From Methanomicrobiaceae archaeon (GTDB lineage: Archaea; Halobacteriota; Methanomicrobia; Methanomicrobiales; Methanomicrobiaceae), in NCBI GenBank assembly GCA_016928355.1, contig JAFGKW010000019.1:1-55419 (forward strand): DNA of 55,419 bases, read 5' to 3'. The position numbers were made by a program, and so were the translations under genes. The notes beneath the pieces are model-generated. The model saw only the letters and a program-made list of their open reading frames with translations, had not been told where the DNA came from and did no database searches. Shown here one piece after another: positions 16,800 through 24,922 of this stretch (position 1 is the first letter of the stretch; every line of letters begins with the position of its first letter).

Positions 16800-18539
16800 A
16801 TGTGCGGAATAATCGGGTATGCCGGGAGAAGGGAAGCAGGTCCTGTTGTGGTAGGCGGGCTGAAAAAGCTCGAGTATCGCGGCTATGATTCATTCGGGTT
16901 CGCAATTTCCGGTTCAAAGATCGCTGTGTATAAGAAAAACGGCAGGATTTCAGACTTTAATGAATCCGAGTTCAGTGCGAATGGTTCTCTTGGGATTGGC
17001 CACACACGCTGGGCAACACACGGAGTGCCTGATGACAAAAACGCCCATCCGCACATGGACTGTTCCGGTAAGATTGCAATTGTCCATAACGGGATAATCG
17101 AAAACTACGCCGAACTGAGAAAAGAGCTAATCAGTGAAGGTCATATATTTACCTCCGATACCGATAGTGAGATCATCGCTCACCTGCTGGAAAAATACTA
17201 CGATGGCGATCTTTTGTCTGCGGTTACAAAGACTACGGAATTTCTTGATGGAGCTTATGCAATTCTGGCACTTTGTGAGGATGAAAAGAGGATAGTTGCC
17301 GCGAGGCAGAGCAGCCCTCTTGTTCTTGGAATTGGGGACGGAGAGATATTTGCATCCTCGGATATAACTCCGATGCTTGAATATACCCAGAAAGTGATCT
17401 TCCTCGAAGATGGGGACATTGTCTCGTTTGATAAGAGTAGTCTGCTTATTATGAACGCCGGTAAGGAAGTCAGCCGGGAGAGTGAACTTATAGACTGGGA
17501 TATCGATGCAGCAAGAAAAGGAGGTTTCGATCATTTCATGCTCAAGGAGATATATGAGGAGCCGGATGTCTTTTATAATGCATTCTATTTTGAGCCTGAA
17601 GAGGAATTTGTCAGTAAAATAAGGGATGCAGATGAGATAACCGTTGTCGGCTGCGGGACATCTTATCATGCAGGGCTTATCTTCAGGTACCTAATGGAAG
17701 AGTATGCCGGGATGCCGGTAAGGGTGGAGATCGCCTCCGAAGCCTCCTATTTCAAACCGAGGCCGGGAAGCTTCATTATCGCTGTATCACAGTCCGGGGA
17801 GACTGCAGACACTCTTGCGGTGCTCAGACAGGCCAAGTCTGCAGGATGTACCACAATGGCGGTTACAAATGTCTGCGGCAGTTCGATTACACGTGTGGCG
17901 GATTATTCCCTGTTTATGCGTGCAGGGCCGGAGATAAGTGTCGCTGCGACCAAATCATTCATCGCCCAGGTCGCGGTTTTCATGAGGCTTGTGGATGAAC
18001 TTTCGGACAAAACACTTTCCGAATCGTTCACTGGTATTCACAGGGTAATAGAGGAATGCCTGATGGTCGATGTTGATGCAGCCGTCTCAATGTGCAAAGG
18101 GGCTAAAAATCTCTTTTTCATTGGCAGGGGTGCATATTATCCTGTTTCACTTGAAGGTGCACTGAAGCTAAAGGAGATTACATATATCCATGCCGAAGGC
18201 TACCCTGCAGGTGAACTGAAGCACGGGCCGTTTTCACTTCTTGATGAAGATACCCCGGTAGTCGCAGTCTGCCCTGAGCATGATTCAAGAGCTCTTATGA
18301 TATCTAATATACGGGAGATTAAGTCCCGTGGGTCTCCGGTAATCGCACTTGGGGGTGCGGGGGATATCGATCTCGAGGAGATCGCCGATGTATTCATTCC
18401 GCTTCCAAAAGCCCCTGAAAGCGGGGACATCATAACATCCTCGGTTATACTCCAGCTTCTTGCATACAGGACAGCTGTTGCGATGGGCAGGGATGTGGAT
18501 AAGCCAAGGAATCTTGCGAAGAGTGTCACTGTGGTTTGA
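16800..18539 (+). CDS. glmS: Glucosamine-fructose-6-phosphate aminotransferase
   Basis: The 579-residue protein begins MCGIIGY, with Cys2 as the N-terminal nucleophile of the class II glutaminase domain. LEYRGYDSFG and GHTRWATHG follow. Two SIS isomerase domains come next (VGCGTSYHAG, SQSGETADT, FIGRGAYYPVSLEGALKLKE) and the C-terminal PRNLAKSVTV. GlmS makes glucosamine-6-phosphate from fructose-6-phosphate and glutamine. Being last in the glm operon, it supplies the substrate for GlmM and the GlmU-like enzymes. Length is slightly under that of bacterial GlmS but all core motifs are present. Confidence 0.95.
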   Translation: MCGIIGYAGRREAGPVVVGGLKKLEYRGYDSFGFAISGSKIAVYKKNGRISDFNESEFSANGSLGIGHTRWATHGVPDDKNAHPHMDCSGKIAIVHNGIIENYAELRKELISEGHIFTSDTDSEIIAHLLEKYYDGDLLSAVTKTTEFLDGAYAILALCEDEKRIVAARQSSPLVLGIGDGEIFASSDITPMLEYTQKVIFLEDGDIVSFDKSSLLIMNAGKEVSRESELIDWDIDAARKGGFDHFMLKEIYEEPDVFYNAFYFEPEEEFVSKIRDADEITVVGCGTSYHAGLIFRYLMEEYAGMPVRVEIASEASYFKPRPGSFIIAVSQSGETADTLAVLRQAKSAGCTTMAVTNVCGSSITRVADYSLFMRAGPEISVAATKSFIAQVAVFMRLVDELSDKTLSESFTGIHRVIEECLMVDVDAAVSMCKGAKNLFFIGRGAYYPVSLEGALKLKEITYIHAEGYPAGELKHGPFSLLDEDTPVVAVCPEHDSRALMISNIREIKSRGSPVIALGGAGDIDLEEIADVFIPLPKAPESGDIITSSVILQLLAYRTAVAMGRDVDKPRNLAKSVTVV

Positions 18540-18745
18540 AGAGATTATTGGATGTCTCATTGCGGATTCCAAATACACCGGCGATAAACACCTTCATTCG
18601 ATTTTTTAAATCCTAAGATTTTACTTTTTCTTGATTCTGGATCAATTATTTAATATTTCTTTTAGGCAAGAGGATCGGATTTTTCTGTAATTTATGTAAA
18701 GGGATATTAACATTTTTATCATGCTAAGGAATATAATGATCAAAT

Positions 18746-19189
18746 ATGAAGTCAGCCGATACCCTCATCTCCGCAGCAGTGTTTGTCGCCATAGTGGCTG
18801 TAGTAATTGTCTCTATATTTGTCTTTTCAGGGCAGGCATTCAGTTTACAGTGGCTTATCGGCGAGAAGACAGACAGCAGGTCAGAAGCCGAAGTTATCGG
18901 GGAAGGCACTCTGGCTGCTTTTTATGAAGAGGCTTATACAGATCATGAGATTGTGGTTCTGAGAATCATTCCGACAGATGCCGTCAGCATGGACTATCAT
19001 CTCTCATACAGTGTGGTGAAGGGATACGGAGAAGAGTACAGCCGGGAAGAGAACCTGACTTTTGTGTCGCCTGATAATCCGATAGTGATCGAAGTATCGA
19101 GAATGGCGGATGAATGGGTGGATATATTTGCAGAAGTCAGGGATCAGGACGGGCTTTTAGTCTGGGAGAGCCAGAGCGGTTATGGGTGA
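18746..19189 (+). CDS. Membrane-anchored extracytoplasmic protein
   Basis: The 147-residue protein has one N-terminal hydrophobic helix (about residues 8-31, ISAAVFVAIVAVVIVSIFVF) and a soluble acidic domain of about 115 residues with alternating beta-strand character. This looks like a signal-anchor protein facing outside. Methanomicrobiales encode many small proteins of this plan, but I cannot name a family. No clear ribosome binding site is seen. It precedes the pentapeptide-repeat gene by 30 nt on the same strand. Confidence 0.65.
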   Translation: MKSADTLISAAVFVAIVAVVIVSIFVFSGQAFSLQWLIGEKTDSRSEAEVIGEGTLAAFYEEAYTDHEIVVLRIIPTDAVSMDYHLSYSVVKGYGEEYSREENLTFVSPDNPIVIEVSRMADEWVDIFAEVRDQDGLLVWESQSGYG

Positions 19190-19219
19190 TGCGATCATAT
19201 CTTCCTGACTGGTACATCA

Positions 19220-19792
19220 ATGGCAGATATAGAATTTCATGATCGCTTATTTGAAAAACAGGATATTTCAGAAGAACTGATCCCGGGCATTTCTTTTGAT
19301 TCATGCACTTTCAGGGACTGCAACCTTACCGGATTCAATCTTTCAGGCATTGAGTTTTCCGAATGCTTATTTGAGAACTGCAACTTTAGCAATCTTATTC
19401 TTGGGGATACGGGTTTGAAAGAGGCCTGTTTTAAAAACTGCAAGCTTACCGGGACCGATTTCAGTGGTTGCAGGGATATTCTTTTTGAAGTCTCATTTGA
19501 GGATTGTATCATGGATTTTTGTATTTTTTTCAGAAATAATCTCAGAAAGACTATATTTTCTGGATGTAAAATCCATGAAGGGGGATTTTCCGAATGTGAT
19601 CTACGTGAGGCCGTGTTTAAAGACTGCGATCTTTTACGAACGATCTTTATTCAAAATGATCTGGCTGGTGCTGATTTTAGGACAACCCTGAATTATACAA
19701 TCGATCCTGAAAGCAACAGAATTAAGGATGCGAAATTTTCATATCCCGGGATCCTGGGTCTTCTTGACAGTTACCATATAATAATCGAATAA
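19220..19792 (+). CDS. Pentapeptide-repeat protein
   Basis: The 190-residue protein is built of A(D/N)LxF-type pentapeptides, for example CTFRDCNLTGFNLSGIEF and ECDLREAVFKDCDLLRTIF. They run from about residue 20 to 160 and should fold into a right-handed quadrilateral beta-helix. Cysteine often occupies the inward position, giving an unusually Cys-rich helix. No signal peptide is present. Some family members mimic DNA and protect gyrase, but there is nothing in the sequence to indicate that here. Confidence 0.85.
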   Translation: MADIEFHDRLFEKQDISEELIPGISFDSCTFRDCNLTGFNLSGIEFSECLFENCNFSNLILGDTGLKEACFKNCKLTGTDFSGCRDILFEVSFEDCIMDFCIFFRNNLRKTIFSGCKIHEGGFSECDLREAVFKDCDLLRTIFIQNDLAGADFRTTLNYTIDPESNRIKDAKFSYPGILGLLDSYHIIIE

Positions 19793-19799
19793 AAAAAGG

Positions 19800-20873
19800 T
19801 TAATTTTTGGTAATCTTCAGTCCTTCGTTGTCAATTTTTGTTGCGATTGCAACTTCAAGGCCAAGTCTGTCAGCTATCCCCTTCATTTCACTCTCCGTTT
19901 TCCCGGTGATGACGGCGATGGAAGGTCCTACCGAACTCATTCCTACGAACTCAAGACCTGAGTCCCTTAACCTGCTCATGTGGTGATAGATCTCAAAGGA
20001 GTTGTGCTCAACTTCGGCACGCTTTGAGCCCCTGAAATCTATCTCGGTGATTACTTCCCCGAGGGTTGCAAGATCATCCCTTATAAGTGCGGGTATAAGG
20101 TCCATCAAAACGAGGTATGCTTTTAGCTCCCTGTCGCGGTAATCGAGGTTCCTTGCCCTGTTCATCAGGATGTTGAACTCATCTTCTCCCGATGCCTTTG
20201 CCTCTGTCGGCGGGATGATAACATATACGTTCTTGTCGGCCGCAAAGGCGTGGTGGCAGACAAGGTTTAATTCGTCTCCGAGGACGGCCATGCCGCCGTA
20301 TGTTGCCGCTGCAGGCCCGACTCCTGTCTCGAACCCGTGGATGATCTGACCCTCGCAGGTCTCTTCCACGTAGTTGTTTCCAATAAGAAGGCGGATCTGG
20401 TCCTGGTTTAAGGGCAGTCCTGTTGCTGCGTTCATCGCATGCCCCACTGCCAGAAGAACACTCCCTGTTGAGCCGAGGCCGACATGCTTCTTCTCGTGGT
20501 CTTTAATGCTTATCGCAAATCCGCCGGTATACCCGGTGACTTTTTTGAAAACCTCTACAAAGTGCCTGATAACAGGCTCCCTGTCGTAATCGATCAATAC
20601 ATCACGGTCTGTACATGCAGCGGAAGCTGTTGTATAGAGCTGTATTGCAAATCCTATGCCGCCCCCTCCCGGTCTGTTCGGTGCAAACCTGTTCATATCA
20701 AGGACGGACAGGTGTATCCTTGCCGGAGCGGTTGCGGTAAATATTCCTTCTTCGGGAAGCGGTTCTTTTTCGCTCTTTATTCCGAGCGTTTCTATGTTTT
20801 CACCGATGTTGAATGGCGAAAACTCGTACTCTACAAGATCCAGGTCTCCGCCACGGATCGTCAGTTTTGCCAT
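19800..20873 (-). CDS. mptG: GHMP-superfamily protein, probable beta-RFAP synthase
   Basis: The 357-residue protein contains the start motif ATAPARIHLSVLDMN and the glycine-rich GHMP loop HVGLGSTGSVLLAVGHA. C-terminal MSSVGPSIAVI is the third GHMP motif. The RIHLSVLD...GGGGIGFAI block resembles beta-ribofuranosylaminobenzene 5'-phosphate synthase, the first committed enzyme of methanopterin synthesis, in which PRPP and p-hydroxybenzoate (or pABA) condense. Another GHMP kinase-like role is possible. GGAG lies seven bases before the ATG. The DUF2148 gene is 42 nt upstream on the same strand. Confidence 0.65.
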   Translation of the reverse strand: MAKLTIRGGDLDLVEYEFSPFNIGENIETLGIKSEKEPLPEEGIFTATAPARIHLSVLDMNRFAPNRPGGGGIGFAIQLYTTASAACTDRDVLIDYDREPVIRHFVEVFKKVTGYTGGFAISIKDHEKKHVGLGSTGSVLLAVGHAMNAATGLPLNQDQIRLLIGNNYVEETCEGQIIHGFETGVGPAAATYGGMAVLGDELNLVCHHAFAADKNVYVIIPPTEAKASGEDEFNILMNRARNLDYRDRELKAYLVLMDLIPALIRDDLATLGEVITEIDFRGSKRAEVEHNSFEIYHHMSRLRDSGLEFVGMSSVGPSIAVITGKTESEMKGIADRLGLEVAIATKIDNEGLKITKN

Positions 20874-20915
20874 GAATAATCTCCGTGTGGGTGAGCAGTC
20901 TCTTATCTCTCATAA

Positions 20916-21464
20916 TTATTTACGGTCGAAAAAGATGCTCTTACCTGAGGCCGACAGCGGAATGCCGTATGCGACATTGCAATCTCCGAGCCAACCGAGT
21001 TTCAGTGCTCCAACGCCTGCCGAGAACATAACCCTGTTGTCGACATTATGTAAGGATGCGGTCTTTACCGCAGATCCGACTGCTATACCGAGGTCTGCCT
21101 GTCTCAACACGCAGTTAGGGCCGGAAAACGCAGAATCAAGTGATATTTCATTCTGGGCTTCACGCAGATCTCTGCATGTGAGATAGCCGCATCCCCCACA
21201 GTTGAGGCCAAGTGATGAATCTCCCTTCTCGCCGATAATCACACAGCAGTCAGATTCCCTGATGTTGCCTGCGTCACGTATAAAAAAGCCATAATCGTGC
21301 TTCTCTCCGAATTCCACCATCGATTCGGCAAGCGCGTTCAGTTCGTCATCCGATGCTATCCTGACCACTATGGTGTCTGAACCTTTTGATTTAGGGGCCG
21401 TCCGGGCTGAGACTGCCATAAGTTTTGCGACAGTCAGAACACCCTCCTTTTCGATAGACATCAT
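20916..21464 (-). CDS. DUF2148 (ferredoxin-domain-type) protein
   Basis: The 182-residue protein matches the archaeal and anaerobe DUF2148 family. The signature is the cysteine cluster LNCGGCGYLTCRDL, with another Cys in FSGPNCVLRQADLGIAVGSA. Such proteins are thought to bind an Fe-S cluster and to be cytoplasmic; their function is unknown. Two Met codons begin the frame, and either could start. It shares strand and closeness with the probable mptG gene. Confidence 0.8.
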   Translation of the reverse strand: MMSIEKEGVLTVAKLMAVSARTAPKSKGSDTIVVRIASDDELNALAESMVEFGEKHDYGFFIRDAGNIRESDCCVIIGEKGDSSLGLNCGGCGYLTCRDLREAQNEISLDSAFSGPNCVLRQADLGIAVGSAVKTASLHNVDNRVMFSAGVGALKLGWLGDCNVAYGIPLSASGKSIFFDRK

Positions 21465-21528
21465 GCAAAAGTAGTCATTTATATTTTATATATTCATTGA
21501 TGCGGTTGGTCCGGAGTTTAGGAAAGTA

Positions 21529-21640
21529 TTTGATTGGGGCATAAGCCCCTGCCGGGCATTCCCGGCGCAAGTTTCTGCGAAACTTGCTTAATCGTGATAG
21601 CCCGGCCTGGACGCTACCCATTTGGGTAGCCTCGGCCGGG
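21529..21640. repeat. Structured dispersed repeat, copy A
   Basis: Copy A begins TTTGATT followed by CATAAGCCCCTG (21540-21551). It contains a hairpin GCCGGG/CCCGGC (21551-21556 with 21561-21566), a perfect 8-bp hairpin GCAAGTTT/AAACTTGC (21567-21574 with 21580-21587), a conserved AATCGTGATAGCC (21590-21602), and a terminal hairpin CCCGGCC/GGCCGGG (21601-21607 with 21634-21640). The terminal hairpin encloses an inner 8-bp stem, GCTACCCA/TGGGTAGC. A second copy lies at 42021-42112 with the same order and altered but still paired stems. It is intergenic. It could be an RNA element, a transcription end element or a miniature mobile repeat. Confidence 0.75.
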
Positions 21641-21736
21641 AAGTAGATATTAAGATGGAATTAGTTTTTTTGGGAGCGTGAATCATCCCCCTTCCCTTTA
21701 TGATTATTCAACGGTATTTAAAAAAGCAGAAAAAAA

Positions 21737-22447
21737 TTATTTGTATTCTCTCTGTGCATAGGTGTATTTGTCGGATTCGCCACCTTTAAAGACAATATAT
21801 AGCCAGACATAGAGCGACTTCAGCGTCCCGAACTGAACGTATCTTCTCATTGAAAATTTCACCCATAATTTTGAGTTGAGTTTGACTTTTCCGATCTTTC
21901 TCATCCTCTGGGCGATCTCGAGGTCGTCGCCTGCATCAATGCACTTGTAACCTTCAAGCTGCATGTAGGCGCTGCGTGTGAAGGCTGTGTTGCACCCGAG
22001 AGTATAGTATAAGGTATGGGTGTAATATCCGATTCTCGAGAAGATATTGGCAAGGGCAAGATAGAAACGGAATTTTATTCCCGGTTCGAGCGGAAGAACT
22101 GTTCCGTAAAGCTGTACGATTCTTTCGTCCTTTTCAAACGATCCAATTATCTTTTCCAGCCAATCTTCAGGGATGATGCAGTCAGCGTCGGTGGTTGCGA
22201 TAATGACACCTGATGATATCGCCGCACCGTCGTTTCTCGCTCCGCCCACTTTTTTACTTGTCTGGATTATCACCTTATCGGCAAGCGGTTCTGCAAGCTC
22301 CCGGGTCTTGTCCTTCGAGTTCCCGTCGACCACAATAACTTCATAATTTTCTCTTGATATTGTCTGTGTTTCCAGGGATTCCAGGCAGTTTACAATATTC
22401 TGCTCTTCGTTGAATGTCGGGATTACAACTGAGATCTTCGGCGCCAT
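21737..22447 (-). CDS. Family 2 glycosyltransferase
   Basis: The 236-residue protein starts with ISVVIPTFNEEQNIVNCLES, the GT-A nucleotide-binding strand, followed by VVDGNSKD and the metal-binding TTDADCII. GGARNDGA is the acceptor-side loop. These are hallmarks of GT2. One hydrophobic stretch (FYLALANIFSRIGYYTHTL) may associate with the membrane. The product likely adds sugars to lipids or surface glycoproteins. I start at ATG 22447, just before the GT motif, because further upstream extension would overlap the MFS gene. No Shine-Dalgarno is visible. Confidence 0.88.
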   Translation of the reverse strand: MAPKISVVIPTFNEEQNIVNCLESLETQTISRENYEVIVVDGNSKDKTRELAEPLADKVIIQTSKKVGGARNDGAAISSGVIIATTDADCIIPEDWLEKIIGSFEKDERIVQLYGTVLPLEPGIKFRFYLALANIFSRIGYYTHTLYYTLGCNTAFTRSAYMQLEGYKCIDAGDDLEIAQRMRKIGKVKLNSKLWVKFSMRRYVQFGTLKSLYVWLYIVFKGGESDKYTYAQREYK

Positions 22448-22487
22448 TTGTTCAAAAATGTATGTTATTAAAGGCAATATAGCTTTG

Positions 22488-23894
22488 TTACGGGGTCGCT
22501 TTCCTGTCTTTTGCCATAGCTGAAAAAGTAAGGACGACGATGCAGCAGACAATCCCGAAGTACATTGCAGAATCAAAACCTGACATGAATTCAGCAGGGG
22601 GCACTTCTGCTCCATTTCCAGAACCGGAGAAAAATGTAAATATTGCAGTGAATATCGCAGTCCCAAGGGCGCTGCCGAAATAGATTGCAGTGCTCATGAT
22701 CCCTGAGGCTATCTCACGGTCTTCCTCTTCGGAATGTTCGATAATCCTGCTGCTGCCTGCACTCATGAACGGCCCTCCACCTATACCCATTATTATTAGA
22801 GAGATGAGAATATACGGGAGGGATGTCTCCACTCCAAAGAATGATATCATCAGAATAGAAAGCAGAAAAACGGCAGCAGATGCAGCACAGATCTTCATAG
22901 CGCCATATTTGTCGGCGAAGTAGCCGCCTGACGGGCTCGTGACAGTTATTGCGATGGACGGGACGAGCAGAAGGAGGCCTGCACCGGCTGCAGAGAGTTT
23001 CAGCACTCCCTCAAAGTAGAATGGGAGAAGAAGGAGAAGACCCCCGTATGCGACCATAAATAATGTATAAGCCCCCGCCGAATACGAAAAATTCCTGTTT
23101 TTGAACATGTGCATCCGGACAAGAGGGTCTTTTGCCCTTTTTTCGATCAATGTGAATATTGTGAAGAGTATCACAGATGCGATCAGGGGTGCCCCAATAT
23201 AGATGACATCGATTCCTTTTCCGCCTGCAAAACTTAAAGGTAAGACAAGACAGGTCATTGCCGCAAAGAAAAAAAGTGCTCCTGTATAATCAAAATCGCT
23301 TCTTTTATGTGCATGTGGAATATCCCCGGGAAGAATCTTTACAGCGCCGGCAATAGCAATAATTCCTATAGGGAGATTTATCAGGAATATCCAGTGCCAG
23401 CTGAAAAATTCTGTTAAAAATCCCCCCAACACCGGGCCTATGGCAAAGGCGAGAGCAGATGCCGCTGCGATTATCCCCAGCGATTTCGCCCTCTCTGATT
23501 CAGGCATATGAACGGCAACCGTTGCAACCGCCGAAGGGGCGATCATCGCCGCACCGGTTCCCTGGATAAAGCGGAATACGATAAGGGAGGTGATATCCCA
23601 TGAAATGACACAAAGAAGGGATGAAATCGTGAAGACGACAATCCCTGTGATATATACTTTCTTTGTTCCGGCGATCGACAGAACCTTACCAAATATTATC
23701 ATCAGTCCGCTGAGAGCGACGAGATAGATTGTAATAACAAGGGATGCGATCCCCATATCAGCCTGAAAGTCCCCGGCGATATACGGGAGTGCTACATTTA
23801 CAATCGCACCGTCAAGGCCGTCCATGAATGCACCGAGACCGACAACGGCGAGAATAAGAATGTGGGGAAGATATTTTCTCTCCTGAAAACTCAT
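22488..23894 (-). CDS. MFS drug-efflux transporter (DHA2, 14-helix type)
   Basis: The 468-residue protein has about 14 hydrophobic segments. Motif A-like DGLDGAIVNVALPYIAGDF and the antiporter motif C region IGPVLGGFLTEFFSWHWIFLINLPIG identify the EmrB/QacA (DHA2) group of proton-driven multidrug exporters. Substrate is unknown. It is divergent from the secreted FmdE-like gene. The 150-nt gap between them holds a repeated GGGATTATTCT (23907-23917 and 23997-24007) that could be a shared regulatory site. Confidence 0.9.
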   Translation of the reverse strand: MSFQERKYLPHILILAVVGLGAFMDGLDGAIVNVALPYIAGDFQADMGIASLVITIYLVALSGLMIIFGKVLSIAGTKKVYITGIVVFTISSLLCVISWDITSLIVFRFIQGTGAAMIAPSAVATVAVHMPESERAKSLGIIAAASALAFAIGPVLGGFLTEFFSWHWIFLINLPIGIIAIAGAVKILPGDIPHAHKRSDFDYTGALFFFAAMTCLVLPLSFAGGKGIDVIYIGAPLIASVILFTIFTLIEKRAKDPLVRMHMFKNRNFSYSAGAYTLFMVAYGGLLLLLPFYFEGVLKLSAAGAGLLLLVPSIAITVTSPSGGYFADKYGAMKICAASAAVFLLSILMISFFGVETSLPYILISLIIMGIGGGPFMSAGSSRIIEHSEEEDREIASGIMSTAIYFGSALGTAIFTAIFTFFSGSGNGAEVPPAEFMSGFDSAMYFGIVCCIVVLTFSAMAKDRKATP

Positions 23895-23906
23895 CAGGAA
23901 TTATTC

Positions 23907-24007
23907 GGGATTATTCTAATAAAAGATTTTTAAAAAGAGGTTAGTTCTCTAAAATCCGAAAAAATTTCAAAATTTCAGAAACAATCCAGATAATTTGGGA
24001 TTATTCT
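23907..24007. promoter_or_regulatory. Direct repeat pair in a divergent promoter region
   Basis: GGGATTATTCT occurs at 23907-23917 and again at 23997-24007 in the short gap between the MFS gene and the divergent secreted-protein gene. A 90-bp spacing is close to an integral number of helical turns. Related AGGATTATT lies at about 24030. A regulator binding site is possible. The repeat is short and the region AT-rich, so chance is also possible. Confidence 0.25.
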
Positions 24008-24044
24008 TATACTGCCCTTAAAGGGAAGATTATTAGGATTATTT

Positions 24045-24917
24045 ATGATCGGAAAAGGATTTAGGAAGCCGGGAATTAAGCCTGGTTATTTTTTCTGGAA
24101 AAGAAACCCGGAATCTCATTTTTCACCCGATATGCGGGCCGGAATAATTATCATCGCCGGACTTCTGCTGTTATGTCCCGGGGCGCTTGCACATATGCCT
24201 GGTGCCTCTGAGGCACCCGAAGTCTATCTGGGACCGATTGTCATCCTCGAAGGCGGTGAAACTGCAGAGATCAGTATTGATGATGTAGCTGATTATCACG
24301 GCCTCATGACGAATTCCGACCCTGATGCCTGTATATGCTGTATCTGTATGTTCAGGGCAGCAAAAGCGGGACTGGCGGAACTTTACGGAGATGAGATCCC
24401 CGAACGTTCTGATATTGGTATTACCAGTTATCTGCCCTCGGCGGGATCAGTACATACTGCAATGCTGGTTACCGGAACCGGGCCAAAAATCGACTGTAAT
24501 GATCCCGGTCAGCTTCAGGTTCTCCGTTTCGATGGCACTGAGATTGAAGATCTCTCAAATCCCAGTCTTAAATCAGCATCTTCAGAGAGGTCTATGGACA
24601 ATTATCACTTTATCATTACCCGTCTGTCTACAGGCGAATACGTAGAAATTTCCGTTTCTGATGGTATGTTCCCGGAAGATTTCTTTGATTTACGTAAAAA
24701 AGTAAAGGTTGAAAAGACTTCGACAGAAGATGAGAATAATCTTTTCTTATCTGAATGGGGTGAAACGAGAGATAAATTCCTCGAATCACAGGACTGGGAG
24801 ATCTTTAATGAGATTGAAGAACCTGAAGAGGAGGAACCCGACGTAACTGGTGGTGCGATATTCCTTACATGTCTTATATGCGGATTGCTAATTTTTGTTT
24901 TTTTTGTAAGGAAATAA
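24045..24917 (+). CDS. Secreted, membrane-anchored FmdE-like protein
   Basis: The 290-residue protein has a hydrophobic export segment (MRAGIIIIAGLLLLCPGALA, about residues 30-49) and a C-terminal membrane helix (FLTCLICGLLIFVFF). The middle domain has DYHGLMTNSDPDACICCICM followed by FRAAKAGLAELYGDEIP. This is arranged like the FmdE domain (FHGH.CPG...GYRAAKAAL) found in methanogen formylmethanofuran dehydrogenase accessory proteins. The resemblance is modest. The unusual CICCIC cluster could bind metal. The ATG at 24045 has AGGA seven bases upstream; ATG at 24132 would give a more ordinary signal peptide. Function is unknown. Confidence 0.55.
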   Translation: MIGKGFRKPGIKPGYFFWKRNPESHFSPDMRAGIIIIAGLLLLCPGALAHMPGASEAPEVYLGPIVILEGGETAEISIDDVADYHGLMTNSDPDACICCICMFRAAKAGLAELYGDEIPERSDIGITSYLPSAGSVHTAMLVTGTGPKIDCNDPGQLQVLRFDGTEIEDLSNPSLKSASSERSMDNYHFIITRLSTGEYVEISVSDGMFPEDFFDLRKKVKVEKTSTEDENNLFLSEWGETRDKFLESQDWEIFNEIEEPEEEEPDVTGGAIFLTCLICGLLIFVFFVRK

Positions 24918-24922
24918 AAACT

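Noticed and set aside
21529-21640. Repeat copy A as a tRNA or CRISPR unit
   Set aside because: It has no tRNA T-loop or acceptor arrangement, and only single copies occur at each site, so it is not an array.
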